From positions 2,997,501 through 3,061,500 of the forward strand of contig NZ_CP073063.1 in the NCBI RefSeq assembly GCF_022654015.1: a stretch of 64,000 nt of DNA, given 5' to 3'. This stretch comes from Brevundimonas diminuta (GTDB lineage: Bacteria > Pseudomonadota > Alphaproteobacteria > Caulobacterales > Caulobacteraceae). Positions within the stretch are counted from its first letter, which is position 1. Each line of letters begins with the position of its first letter. Under the pieces are notes generated by a model. The model saw only the letters and a list, made by a program, of their open reading frames with translations. It was not told the origin of the DNA and searched no databases. Positions 37,903-46,125 of the stretch are shown here, in pieces. A program made the translations under genes and the position numbers.

Positions 37903-38247
37903 GTGCCAGAAACTATCGAGATACAGCTGAAGAAGGGCGTGTTGGGGCTTTGCGTCCTGGCCCTTCTGAATCGGGCGGACAGCTACGCCTACGAGATCGC
38001 CAGCCGCCTCTCGGACGCGATCGATATGGGGGAAGGCACGATCTACCCCCTGATGCGCCGCATGCAGTCCGAAGGACAGGTCGAGACCTATCTGGTCGAA
38101 TCCTCCGCCGGGCCGTCACGCAAATACTACCGACTGACCGAAGCGGGCCGGGGGGCCCTCGCCGCCCAGACTGCCGAATGGTCCGCCTTCACCAAGGCCG
38201 TCGACGCCATCGTGGCGAACGACGCCGATCAGGGAGCCGCTCAATGA
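37903..38247 (+). CDS. PadR family transcriptional regulator
   Basis: 114 aa, GTG start with GGGAGAG upstream. The winged helix is typical: KKGVLGLCVLALLNRADSYAYE, GEGTIYPLMRRMQSEGQVET, then KYYRLTEAGRGAL. It heads a three-gene overlapping operon with DUF1700 and DUF2807 proteins, the standard PadR partner arrangement for an envelope-related unit. Confidence 0.92.
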   Translation: MPETIEIQLKKGVLGLCVLALLNRADSYAYEIASRLSDAIDMGEGTIYPLMRRMQSEGQVETYLVESSAGPSRKYYRLTEAGRGALAAQTAEWSAFTKAVDAIVANDADQGAAQ

Positions 38248-38843
38248 CGCGCGCCGAATTCATCGATCGTCTGAAGGAAGGCCTCGTCGGCCTGCCGACC
38301 ACGACCGCCAACGACATCATCGCCGACTATCAGACCCACTTCGACGACGGCATCGCCGCCGGCCGCACCGAGGCCGAGGTCGCCTTTGCGCTCGGCGATC
38401 CGGTCCGCCTAGCTCGCGAACTGAAAGCGGAAGCCGGCATCCAGCGCTGGCATCAGGAGAAGAACTTCTCCGCCGCCGCCGGCGCCGTCTTTGCTGTCCT
38501 GGGCCTGGGGGCGCTGGACATCCTGATCCTTCTGCCCCTGCTGATGGGCGTGATCGGGACCGTGTTCGGCTTCTTCCTCGCCGCCATCGGCCTGTTCATA
38601 GGCGGCGGCGTGATCATGGTCGCCGGCCCCTTCGCCGGCTTCCCCGGCGGGCCGTTCGCGGCGATCCTGATGGGGCTGGGCCTGATGGCCGGCGCCGTCT
38701 TCATCGGCACCCTGCTGACCATCTTCACCATCTGGCTGGTCAACGGCGTCGTCTGGTTCGCCCGCCTGCACTACCGCCTGCTGAAGCCGGCGCTTGAGCC
38801 GACCAGCGTTCAATCCACCTCGACCTCGGGAGTCTCGGCATGA
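38244..38843 (+). CDS. DUF1700 (HAAS domain) membrane protein
   Basis: 199 aa. The N-terminal ~75 residues are the helical HAAS/DUF1700 domain (TRAEFIDRLKEGLVGLP, FALGDPVRLARELKAEAG). Three or four membrane segments follow (DILILLPLLMGVIGTVFGFF, AAIGLFIGGGVIMVAG, LMAGAVFIGTLLTIFTIWLV). It starts inside the padR stop (ATGA). The family is thought to work with PadR in sensing envelope state; this is inference. Confidence 0.88.
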   Translation: MTRAEFIDRLKEGLVGLPTTTANDIIADYQTHFDDGIAAGRTEAEVAFALGDPVRLARELKAEAGIQRWHQEKNFSAAAGAVFAVLGLGALDILILLPLLMGVIGTVFGFFLAAIGLFIGGGVIMVAGPFAGFPGGPFAAILMGLGLMAGAVFIGTLLTIFTIWLVNGVVWFARLHYRLLKPALEPTSVQSTSTSGVSA

Positions 38844-39622
38844 TCCGCACCCTGTTCATCATCGCCGGCGCCGCCCTGGGGCTGTGCCTGGTCACCGTCG
38901 GCGGCGCGCTGGCGATCGGCGGCCACGACCTCCAGCGCCACGGCTGGGCCTGGACCATCAAGGACCAGGACGGCGAGACCATCCGCTTCGAGCGGGTCAA
39001 GGGCGGCGGGACCGACGACCTCGGTCCCCTGACCACCCGCACCCTCGCCTGGACCGGCGGCGAAACCCTGACCGTCGATTCCAGCATCGACGTCGAATAC
39101 GTCCAAGGCGACGCAAACACCGTCGTCATCACGGGGCCCAAGGGTCTGACCGACCGGGTCCGGCTGGTCGACGGCCGCCTCGATCTGGGCGACGGCGACG
39201 AGCGGGTCGTGTTCGGCTGGGACAACGGCAACTTCTCCGCCCGCTCCGAGCGCGACGAGCTGAAGGTCGTCATCACCGCGCCCAAGGTGAACCGCTTCAA
39301 CACCAAGGGTTCGGGCGACCTGCAGATCACCGGCTATGACCAGCCGTCGCTGATGCTCGATATCGCCGGCTCGGCCGAGGTCACCGCCTCGGGCCGCACC
39401 GACGAGCTGAAGCTGGACATCGCCGGCTCGGGCGATGCGTCCCTGGGCGACCTGGCGACCCGCGACGCCTGGGTGGACATCGCCGGCTCCGGCGACGCCC
39501 GCATCGCCCCGACCGGCGACGTCAAGGTCGCCATCGCCGGCTCCGGCGACGTGGCCCTGGCCACCCGCCCCGCCAACCTGAATAGCACCGTCTCCGGCTC
39601 TGGCGACGTCTATCAGGACTGA
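38840..39622 (+). CDS. DUF2807 (GIN domain) exported protein
   Basis: 260 aa. A hydrophobic N-terminus (LFIIAGAALGLCLVTVGGALAI) acts as signal or anchor. The C-terminal half is a repetitive beta-solenoid-like head with the recurring phrase DIAGSG (LDIAGSAE, LDIAGSGDAS, VDIAGSGDAR, VAIAGSGDV, VSGSGDV). This is the DUF2807 pattern. It ends the PadR operon and is followed by a strong terminator. The function of the family is unknown. Confidence 0.88.
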   Translation: MIRTLFIIAGAALGLCLVTVGGALAIGGHDLQRHGWAWTIKDQDGETIRFERVKGGGTDDLGPLTTRTLAWTGGETLTVDSSIDVEYVQGDANTVVITGPKGLTDRVRLVDGRLDLGDGDERVVFGWDNGNFSARSERDELKVVITAPKVNRFNTKGSGDLQITGYDQPSLMLDIAGSAEVTASGRTDELKLDIAGSGDASLGDLATRDAWVDIAGSGDARIAPTGDVKVAIAGSGDVALATRPANLNSTVSGSGDVYQD

Positions 39623-39644
39623 CGGTCACACCGATCACCGACGG

Positions 39645-39673
39645 AAAAGGGGCTGATCCACCAGCCCCTTTTT
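39645..39673 (+). terminator. Intrinsic terminator of the PadR operon
   Basis: AAAAGGGGCTG and CAGCCCCTTTTT pair perfectly around a 6-base loop, ending in a T-run, 22 bases after the DUF2807 stop. Confidence 0.92.
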
Positions 39674-39741
39674 CATGCGCCATCCTTCGAAACGGGGGGC
39701 GACGCCTTCACCCCTCGCCCCCTTCGCGCTAAGTCAGCCGC

Positions 39742-40773
39742 ATGACTTTCGCTCCCCTCCCCGACGCCGGCGCCAACTGGGTGGATCGGCATGCGCCGGA
39801 GGGGCTGAAGCCGTGGTTGAAGCTGGGTCGGTTCGATCGGCCCATCGGCATCTGGCTGTTGCTGCTGCCCGGCTGGCAGGGGATCGCCCTGGCTTTGGCG
39901 CAGTATCGGCAGGCGCCAGATCTCTATGATCTGTGGCTGTTTATCGGCTTCGGCATCGGCGCTTGTCTGATGCGGGCGGCCGGGTGCGCCTTCAACGATA
40001 TCGTCGATCGGGATTTCGACGCTCAGGTCGCCCGCACGGCCCAGCGCCCCATTCCGTCGGGCCGCATCTCGGTCAAACAGGCCTGGGCCTTCGTGGTGGG
40101 ATGCAGCCTAATCAGCCTTTTGATCCTGCTGACCCTGCCGACCGTCGCCATTCTGCTGGGCGTCGGGTCGCTGGGCCTTGTTGCGGCCTATCCCTTCATG
40201 AAGCGGATCACCTGGTGGCCCCAGGCCTGGCTGGGCCTGACGTTCAACTGGGGCGCCCTGATGGGGTTCGCCGCCGCCCTGCCGCTGGCGGCGGCCGCCT
40301 TGCTGCTGCCCGCCGATCTCGCCGGCGAGTTTCGGCCGTTCCTGTGGTCGCCCGCAAGCGAGAGCGGCCATGCGATCGCCCTGGCGTGGCAGGCCTATAT
40401 TCCCGCCGTCCTGCTGTGGATCGGCGGGGTCTTCTGGACCCTGGGCTACGACACCATCTACGCCCTGCAAGACATCGAGGACGACGCCATGATCGGCGTG
40501 AAATCCTCGGCCCGCCGCCTGGCCTCGGCCGTGCGGCCGGGCGTGGCGGTCTTCTATGGCCTGACAGTAGTCCTTGCCGCCCTGACCGGCCTCGCCGCGG
40601 GGCTTGGGCCGCTTTTCGGGCTCTGTCTGGTGATCTACGTCGTCCACCTGGCGTGTCAGGTCATCCGGCTGGACCGCAACGACGGCGCCCTGGCGCTGAA
40701 ACTGTTCAAGTCCAATCGCGAGGCCGGTCTGATCCTGCTGGCCGCCATCGCGATTGGCTCGATCTCCCTGTGA
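39742..40773 (+). CDS. ubiA: 4-hydroxybenzoate octaprenyltransferase
   Basis: 343 aa membrane enzyme. The two Asp-rich motifs are FNDIVDRDFDAQVARTAQRP and DTIYALQDIEDDAMIG. About eight or nine membrane helices are spread between. It attaches the polyprenyl chain to 4-hydroxybenzoate in ubiquinone synthesis. The RP-IPSGRIS segment after the first motif is typical of UbiA. It is monocistronic, with the lipoprotein gene 22 bases downstream possibly cotranscribed. Confidence 0.94.
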   Translation: MTFAPLPDAGANWVDRHAPEGLKPWLKLGRFDRPIGIWLLLLPGWQGIALALAQYRQAPDLYDLWLFIGFGIGACLMRAAGCAFNDIVDRDFDAQVARTAQRPIPSGRISVKQAWAFVVGCSLISLLILLTLPTVAILLGVGSLGLVAAYPFMKRITWWPQAWLGLTFNWGALMGFAAALPLAAAALLLPADLAGEFRPFLWSPASESGHAIALAWQAYIPAVLLWIGGVFWTLGYDTIYALQDIEDDAMIGVKSSARRLASAVRPGVAVFYGLTVVLAALTGLAAGLGPLFGLCLVIYVVHLACQVIRLDRNDGALALKLFKSNREAGLILLAAIAIGSISL

Positions 40774-40795
40774 TCCCCCGATGATGGAGTTTCCC

Positions 40796-41632
40796 ATGTC
40801 GCGCACCGCCCGCACCCTGCTGTTGTCCGCCGCTGTCGCCGCCACGCTTTGTGCATCTCTGTCCGCCTGCCAGCGCAAGGAAGACAAGGCCCAGGCGCCG
40901 GTCGCGCCGGCTCCAGCCGCTGCGCCGGCCGTGTCGAACACCCCCGTCGGCTATGACAGCAAGACCCCCTATGCCGCCGTCAAACTGACCCTGCCGCAGG
41001 CGATCAAGACCACGCCCGCCCTGCACGCCGCCCTCTATGCCGACACGGTGCGCGACTTGAAACAGTTCGAGGAAGGCGCCCAGGCCGATCTCAGCGAGGC
41101 CGGCGGCGGCCCGAACCCTTACGAAAAGACCATCGCCTTCGCGCCGGGCGCCGAGACCGGAAAGCTGGTCAGCCTGGCGCGCACCGATTTCGAGTTCACC
41201 GGCGGCGCCCATCCCAACACCAGCTTCGACGCCGTGATCTGGGACAAGACGACCAACAAGCGGCTGGGCTTCGGCGACCTGTTCCGGCCGGGGGCCGATC
41301 TGTCGGTCCTGGACAAGGCCCTGTGCGTCGCCGCCAACGCCGCCAAACAGGCCCGCTCGCCGGGCTCGGAGGCCGCGACCCTGGACGGCAAGATGTGGAC
41401 CTGCCCCAAGGCCGTCTCGACACCGTTCGTCCTGACGCCGGGCGCGACGCCGGGCAAGGCGGGGGGCGTGACCTTCCTGCTGGGGCCGTATCAGATCGGC
41501 CCCTACTCCGACGGCCCCTACTGGATCGCCCTGCCGCAGAGCGTCTTCCGCGCCCTGCTTAACCCCGCCTACGCCGACCAGTTCGACGGCGCCCCGGTCA
41601 AGGCCGGCGACGTGACGCCGAAGAATGGCTGA
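40796..41632 (+). CDS. Lipoprotein with DUF3298-like domain
   Basis: 278 aa. A lipobox (ATLCASLSACQRKED, Cys ~26) marks it as a membrane-anchored lipoprotein. An Ala/Pro-rich linker follows. The body contains FEFTGGAHPNTSFDAVIWD and the C-terminal FLLGPYQIGPYSDGPYWIALP, which match the DUF4163/DUF3298 peptidoglycan-associated type. GATGGAG precedes the ATG at 40796. The exact role is not known. Confidence 0.85.
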   Translation: MSRTARTLLLSAAVAATLCASLSACQRKEDKAQAPVAPAPAAAPAVSNTPVGYDSKTPYAAVKLTLPQAIKTTPALHAALYADTVRDLKQFEEGAQADLSEAGGGPNPYEKTIAFAPGAETGKLVSLARTDFEFTGGAHPNTSFDAVIWDKTTNKRLGFGDLFRPGADLSVLDKALCVAANAAKQARSPGSEAATLDGKMWTCPKAVSTPFVLTPGATPGKAGGVTFLLGPYQIGPYSDGPYWIALPQSVFRALLNPAYADQFDGAPVKAGDVTPKNG

Positions 41633-41636
41633 ACCA

Positions 41637-41662
41637 ATCCTCCCCCGTTTCCGGGGGAGGAT
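41637..41662. terminator. Stem-loop between convergent genes
   Basis: ATCCTCCCCCG and CGGGGGAGGAT form an 11-bp perfect stem with a TTTC loop, 4 bases after the lipoprotein stop and 9 before the convergent hydrolase stop. It probably ends transcription from either side although T-runs are short. Confidence 0.75.
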
Positions 41663-41671
41663 CTTCAAGGC

Positions 41672-42619
41672 TCACTTCGCCAGAAACGTGTCGATCAGTT
41701 CGGCGAACCGCTCGGGCTGATCGGCCGTGATGAAGTGTCGCGAGCCGTCGACGCGGATCAGGGTCACGCCGGGCAAGGCCGCATACTCTCGCGTCCACAT
41801 CGCATCGGCCATCGCCGCCGGCGCCCCGCCGTCTGCATCGGCGGCGTAAAGCGCCGTCACCGGCGTTGTCATGTCCGCCAGCCCCGGACGCGCATCGGTG
41901 GTCATCACATCCTTCATCGCCGAGGCCATTGCATGGCGGTCGGTCGCCAGCGACCACGCCACGATCCGCGCCTGTTCCGACGGGGTGCGCGACAGGCCCT
42001 GCGCCGTCGCCTCCTGCTGGGTGCGGTAGCTCGCCGTGTCCGCTGACAAAATCATGCTGGCCGCCTGGTCCGCGAAAGGCTTTGCGCTCTCTGCCGTCGC
42101 GGTCGGCCCGAACATCGCGCTGTAGAAGGGCAGCGAGTCGACCGTCATCACCCGCCCGACCAGATCCGGCTGCTGTTGCGCCAGCAGAAGTCCGCTCAGA
42201 CCGCCCATCGAATGGCCGATCACCGCCGGCCGATCCAGCCGCGCCTGGCGGATGTAGCGCGCCAGTTCATCCACCTCGGGCTGGACGAAGGCGCCGTCGC
42301 CGTGCGTCCAGGGTTCGCCGGCGAACCCGGCCAACTGCACCAGATGCACGCGGTGCGTCGCCTTCAGCCGGTCCGCTGTCGCGCGCCACACTTCCCGCGA
42401 AGACGCCAGTCCGGGGATCAGGATCACGTCAGGGCCTTGGCCCACCACCTCGACCGAAAGCCGGTCGGAGGTGAAGGGCGCGGCGGCGGGCGCGGCAGGG
42501 GGCGCGACTTTGGCCCGCGCCTGATCGCTGGCCACAGCACAGGCGATCACGACGCCAAGGATGACGGCAAGGCGCGATGGGGCGAAGACGCCCCGGCAAG
42601 GGCGAATGAAGTTCGACAT
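41672..42619 (-). CDS. Exported alpha/beta hydrolase
   Basis: 315 aa. A signal peptide (LAVILGVVIACAVASDQARA) precedes an alpha/beta-hydrolase fold with oxyanion motif ILIPGLASSREVW, nucleophile elbow VIGHSMGGLSG and C-terminal His in GSRHFITADQPE. Location is probably periplasmic; substrate unknown. The ATG at 42619 has TTGGAG upstream. It is the last gene of a three-gene unit with an XRE regulator and a membrane protein. Confidence 0.87.
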   Translation of the reverse strand: MSNFIRPCRGVFAPSRLAVILGVVIACAVASDQARAKVAPPAAPAAAPFTSDRLSVEVVGQGPDVILIPGLASSREVWRATADRLKATHRVHLVQLAGFAGEPWTHGDGAFVQPEVDELARYIRQARLDRPAVIGHSMGGLSGLLLAQQQPDLVGRVMTVDSLPFYSAMFGPTATAESAKPFADQAASMILSADTASYRTQQEATAQGLSRTPSEQARIVAWSLATDRHAMASAMKDVMTTDARPGLADMTTPVTALYAADADGGAPAAMADAMWTREYAALPGVTLIRVDGSRHFITADQPERFAELIDTFLAK

Positions 42620-42644
42620 CACAGTCTCCAATTGTAAGGTTATT

Positions 42645-42660
42645 CTGACTTTTCGGTCAG
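42645..42660. promoter_or_regulatory. CTGAC-GTCAG inverted repeat, copy 1
   Basis: CTGAC-TTTTCG-GTCAG overlaps the XRE gene stop and lies just before the hydrolase start. A nearly identical site precedes the first gene of the unit, so this may be an internal operator for the XRE protein. Confidence 0.5.
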
Positions 42661-42857
42661 CCCGCGTGCGGGTTTTCGAAAATCTCTTCGACCGGCCGCT
42701 CGAACACGGCGGCGATCCGGTAAGCGAGGTCCAGCGACGGATCGTGCCGCTCGGTCTCCAGGGCGATCACCGCCTGGCGCGAGACCCCCAGCGCCTGACC
42801 CATATGTTCCTGGGTCCAGCCGCGCTCGACGCGTAGAAGCTTCAGACGGTTCTTCAT
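42657..42857 (-). CDS. XRE-family helix-turn-helix regulator, 66 aa
   Basis: 66 aa, essentially one HTH_3 domain: RLKLLRVERGWTQEHMGQAL, GVSRQAVIALETERHDPSLD, then IAAVFERPVEEIFE. The form is that of small Cro/C-like regulators that are co-expressed with a membrane protein. Its start overlaps the preceding gene stop (ATGA). Repeated CTGAC...GTCAG sites before and inside the unit are the likely targets. Confidence 0.93.
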   Translation of the reverse strand: MKNRLKLLRVERGWTQEHMGQALGVSRQAVIALETERHDPSLDLAYRIAAVFERPVEEIFENPHAG

Positions 42858-43261
42858 CGGCTGCTCCGGATGAAGGGCGAAACGACCCCATACAGCGCCC
42901 AGAACACCGGCACGATCAGCCAGGTCTGCATATGCGGCGCGCCGGCGAAACTCTCGCCGAAGCCCCAGAAGGCGGCGACGGCCATCGCCAGTCCTGCGGC
43001 GACGATGAACTGTTTGGCGGTGACGCCGCGCACGAACTCGTCGCTCTCGCGCATAAGCGCCAATGTCGCCCAGATCTGACCGATCACCGGCGCAGCCACC
43101 GCCGCTGCAAGGATCCAGGCCGCCGGCTTGCCCATCAGATCATCAAAGGCGTCTGTGGTTATCATCGCCACGCAAATCGCGACGTATGGGGCTGTGAACG
43201 CCATCGTGCGGATAAGATAGCGCCGATAGGCCGGTGTGCCGCTATTCCATGCTTTCATCAT
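42854..43261 (-). CDS. Small multi-pass membrane protein
   Basis: 135 aa with about four hydrophobic segments (IRTMAFTAPYVAICVAMITT; WILAAAVAAPVIGQIWATL; FIVAAGLAMAVAAFWGF; WLIVPVFWALYGVVSPFI). No catalytic motif is visible. The ATG at 43261 has GAGGGAG upstream. It is the first gene of the unit and is translationally coupled to the XRE regulator, a widespread pairing of unknown function. Confidence 0.82.
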   Translation of the reverse strand: MMKAWNSGTPAYRRYLIRTMAFTAPYVAICVAMITTDAFDDLMGKPAAWILAAAVAAPVIGQIWATLALMRESDEFVRGVTAKQFIVAAGLAMAVAAFWGFGESFAGAPHMQTWLIVPVFWALYGVVSPFIRSSR

Positions 43262-43313
43262 GTCTTGTCTCCCTCTGTAAGGACAACCTGACACCACACT
43301 CATGTCATGTCAA

Positions 43314-43330
43314 CCTGACTTTTTGTCAGG
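43314..43330. promoter_or_regulatory. CTGAC-GTCAG inverted repeat, copy 2, with promoter elements
   Basis: CCTGACTTTTTGTCAGG is a perfect 6-5-6 palindrome about 53 bases before the membrane-protein start. On the minus strand it is followed directly by TTGACA, a -35-like box, so an XRE protein bound here would overlap the promoter. Confidence 0.62.
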
Positions 43331-43388
43331 CGCGCCCAACATTTCTCCGTTGCTTTTCCAGAGGGGCTTACGGGGCTAGACTCGCCTC

Positions 43389-44336
43389 ATGTCCGCCGCC
43401 CCACGCATCGCCCCGTCGGCCTTGTTCACACCGCAGGAGTGGAAGCCGTTTCAGATGCGCTCGGCCTGGGTCGGCCCGCTGCTGGTGACCCACTGCTGGG
43501 CGGTGATCGCCCTGGCTGTTTTCGCCGGCGTGCTGATGCCATGGCTGATTCCGCTGTGCATCATGGTCGTCGGCACGCGTCAGCTGGGTCTGGCCATCCT
43601 GATGCACGAAGCGGCGCATGGCGGCCTGTCGAAGTCGAACCACCTGAACGATTTTCTTGGCCACTGGCTATGCGCCGTGCCGATCGGCGCCAGCCTGAAG
43701 GCCTATCGCCCCTATCATCTGACGCATCATCGCTTCGCCCAGCAGGCCGAGGATCCCGATCTGATGCTGTCGGCGCCCTTTCCCGTCAGTCCGGCTTCGT
43801 TGCGCCGAAAGCTGATCCGCGACCTGACGGGCCAGACCTTCTTCAAGCAGCGGGTGCTGCTGCCGCTGGCCAAAGCGCGCTCAAGCGGCCCCCGAGATGA
43901 TGGCGCCCATGACTATGAGGCGATCGTGACGGGCCGATCCGTCCTGCCCTTCCTCGCCTTCAACGTGGTCCTGCTGGCGGGCTTCATCGCCGCCGGCGCT
44001 TGGTGGGCCTTTTTCGTGTTGTGGCTGCTGCCGATGGCGACGTGGTTTCCGATGGTGACGCGTCTAAGAAACATCGCCGAACACGCCTGCGTCGAGGGTT
44101 CGTCGGCCGACCCCTTTCGGGCCGCTCGAACCACCAAGGCCAGCCTGTGGGAACGCGCCTTCATCGCGCCCTACTGGGTCAACTTCCACGCCGAGCACCA
44201 CCTGTTCATGCACGTGCCCTGCTGGAAGCTGCCGCGCCTGCACCGCGCCATTCATACGAAGCCGCAAGCCGAGGCCATGGAGGTCGCACCCGGCTATGCC
44301 AGCGTGCTGAAGGCTGTTACGCGCCAGTCGGAATGA
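43389..44336 (+). CDS. Fatty acid desaturase family membrane protein
   Basis: 315 aa. The three His boxes are HEAAHGG, HLTHHRF and HAEHHLFMH, as in membrane di-iron desaturases/hydroxylases. Four or so membrane segments flank them. It inserts a double bond or hydroxyl in a lipid chain or related substrate; which one is not deducible. Its stop overlaps the next gene start by ATGA. Confidence 0.9.
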   Translation: MSAAPRIAPSALFTPQEWKPFQMRSAWVGPLLVTHCWAVIALAVFAGVLMPWLIPLCIMVVGTRQLGLAILMHEAAHGGLSKSNHLNDFLGHWLCAVPIGASLKAYRPYHLTHHRFAQQAEDPDLMLSAPFPVSPASLRRKLIRDLTGQTFFKQRVLLPLAKARSSGPRDDGAHDYEAIVTGRSVLPFLAFNVVLLAGFIAAGAWWAFFVLWLLPMATWFPMVTRLRNIAEHACVEGSSADPFRAARTTKASLWERAFIAPYWVNFHAEHHLFMHVPCWKLPRLHRAIHTKPQAEAMEVAPGYASVLKAVTRQSE

Positions 44337-44983
44337 CCGTTCTCGATCCCGCCGCCTTCATCCGCGACAACACCCGGCTTCAGCCCGTGCCGCACGCGCC
44401 CGAGATCTCTTTGTGGCTGGCCGACGAGATCACGCCCATCTGGCGGCTGACAGAAGAAGAGCTGGGCGAATTGGGCGTGCCGCCACCCTTCTGGGCCTTC
44501 GCCTGGGCCGGCGGACAGGCGCTGAGCCGGTACCTGCTGGATCATCCGCAGGAGATCGCCGGCAAGCGCGTCTTGGACTTCGCCGCCGGTTCGGGCCTGG
44601 TCGGCGTGGCGGCGATGAAGGCTGGGGCGACCCATGTCCTGTGCGCCGACATCGATCCCTTCTGTCAGGCCGCCGTCTCCGCCAATGCGATGGCGAACGG
44701 CGTGACGCTGGACTTCACCCAGACCAATCTGCTGGACGCCGCCCCGCCGGATGTGGACGTCATCTGCGCAGGCGACATCTGCTACGAGCGCCCAATGACT
44801 GACGCCGTTCTGTCTTGGCTGGCCCAGGCCCGCGCCAGGGGAACGCGGGTCCTGATCGGCGATCCGGGACGCACCTATTTCCCGCGCACGGGCCTGGATT
44901 TTCTGGCCGAATACCGCGTCCCGACCTCGCGCGAGTTGGAGGACCAGGAGATCAAGCGGTCCTCCGTCTGGGCGATGCCTTAG
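44333..44983 (+). CDS. SAM-dependent methyltransferase, ETFB-lysine/NNMT-like
   Basis: 216 aa. SAM motif I is RVLDFAAGSGLVGVAAMKAG, followed by the acidic VLCADIDPFC and the VDVICAGDICYERPM segment. The whole looks like the Methyltransf_16 group that includes the electron-transfer-flavoprotein beta lysine methyltransferase. The ATG at 44333 overlaps the desaturase stop; earlier in-frame starts lie inside that gene. Confidence 0.87.
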   Translation: MTVLDPAAFIRDNTRLQPVPHAPEISLWLADEITPIWRLTEEELGELGVPPPFWAFAWAGGQALSRYLLDHPQEIAGKRVLDFAAGSGLVGVAAMKAGATHVLCADIDPFCQAAVSANAMANGVTLDFTQTNLLDAAPPDVDVICAGDICYERPMTDAVLSWLAQARARGTRVLIGDPGRTYFPRTGLDFLAEYRVPTSRELEDQEIKRSSVWAMP

Positions 44984-44997
44984 GCGGCGGCCCTCCT

Positions 44998-45564
44998 TTA
45001 AGCGGCGGCCCGCCCCTCGTGGCGGCCTTCGGCGAATTCCTCGATCATCTTGGCGTTGAAGGCGGGAATGTCGTCGGGGCAGCGGCTGGTCACCAGGCCC
45101 TGATCCACCACGACCGCCTCATTGACCACATTGGCCCCGGCGTTCTTCAGGTCGGTGCGGATGCTTTCGAACGACGTCATCGTGCGCCCCTCGACCACGC
45201 CCGCCTCGATCAGTAGCCAGGGCGCGTGACAGATGGCGGCGACCGGCTTGCCGGCGTCAAAGAAGGCCCGAACGAACTTCACGGCGTCCTCGTCCGCGCG
45301 CAGCAGGTCCGGGTTGGCCACGCCGCCCGGCAGCAGCAGGGCGGAATAGGTCGAGGCGTCGACCGCCGCCACCGCCTTGTCGGCCGTGACCTTGTCGCCC
45401 GGCGTCAGATGGTCGAAGCCTTGGAACTCGCCGGCCTTCAGCGACACGATCTCGACCACCGCGCCCGCATCCTTCAGCGCCTTCATCGGTTCATTCAGTT
45501 CGACCAGCTCGACGCCGTCGGTCGCCAGGATGGCGACGGTCTTGCCGGAAAGGGATTGGGCCAT
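44998..45564 (-). CDS. DJ-1/PfpI family glutamine amidotransferase-like protein
   Basis: 188 aa. The nucleophile elbow is AAICHAPWLLIEAG with an active Cys, the acidic partner is in LATDGVELVEL, and SRCPDDIPAFN closes the site. This is the YhbO/PfpI group implicated in stress and in repair of glycated proteins. The ATG at 45564 gives MAQSLSGKTVAILATDGVE; the longer frame adds nothing conserved. Confidence 0.92.
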   Translation of the reverse strand: MAQSLSGKTVAILATDGVELVELNEPMKALKDAGAVVEIVSLKAGEFQGFDHLTPGDKVTADKAVAAVDASTYSALLLPGGVANPDLLRADEDAVKFVRAFFDAGKPVAAICHAPWLLIEAGVVEGRTMTSFESIRTDLKNAGANVVNEAVVVDQGLVTSRCPDDIPAFNAKMIEEFAEGRHEGRAAA

Positions 45565-45670
45565 GAGGAATGCTCCGTTCGTGAAAAGTGTTCGGCGGGA
45601 TGAACCCACAGAAACTCAAAGGGTTGCGGCTCCGCTTGGCGGCGATGGCGCGCGTCCCCACATCGTGTCC

Positions 45671-46060
45671 ATGCGATCGCTCCTGACCCTGACCGCCCTG
45701 TTGGCCGCTGCCGCTACGCCGGCCTTGGCCCAGACCTATCCTCAGGTCGGCCGCCCCTACGGCGCCTATCCGGGGAGCGTCCCCGCCGCCATCGCCGACC
45801 AGCACCGCTATGAAAACGACCGTCTGCGTTCTCAGGCGCAGTCGAACGCCGATCAGGCGCGTCAACAGCAGATCGAGACCCAGCTTCGCCTGCGCGCCAT
45901 CGAAGGCGCACGCGAACCGACCTTCGCCCAGACCTTGCCGCCCCGCCCGCTCTACAGCCCCGAGCAGGAGCGGGCCCTGCGCCAATCCGCCGCCGAACGC
46001 CGCCAGCAGACAGCCCAGGGCATGAGCCAGATCGACAACTGGCTTGATCGTCCGAACTGA
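45671..46060 (+). CDS. Hypothetical periplasmic protein
   Basis: 129 aa. A signal peptide (MRSLLTLTALLAAAATPALA) is followed by a Gln/Arg/Ala-rich, probably helical chain (DRLRSQAQSNADQARQQQIE) that could form a coiled coil. No family is recognised. The ATG at 45671 is preferred because it begins the signal; a longer frame extends upstream without it. Confidence 0.72.
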   Translation: MRSLLTLTALLAAAATPALAQTYPQVGRPYGAYPGSVPAAIADQHRYENDRLRSQAQSNADQARQQQIETQLRLRAIEGAREPTFAQTLPPRPLYSPEQERALRQSAAERRQQTAQGMSQIDNWLDRPN

Positions 46061-46125
46061 CGCATCCCTTCCCTTGCACCCGCGTTCCTGCCTAGCTTAA
46101 CCAGGATCGGGCGGAGGGATATGAG

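Noticed and set aside
38840..39622. Possible DNA repeat array from the DIAGSG codons
   Set aside because: The similarity is at protein level within one solenoid domain; it is not a CRISPR or tandem DNA repeat.
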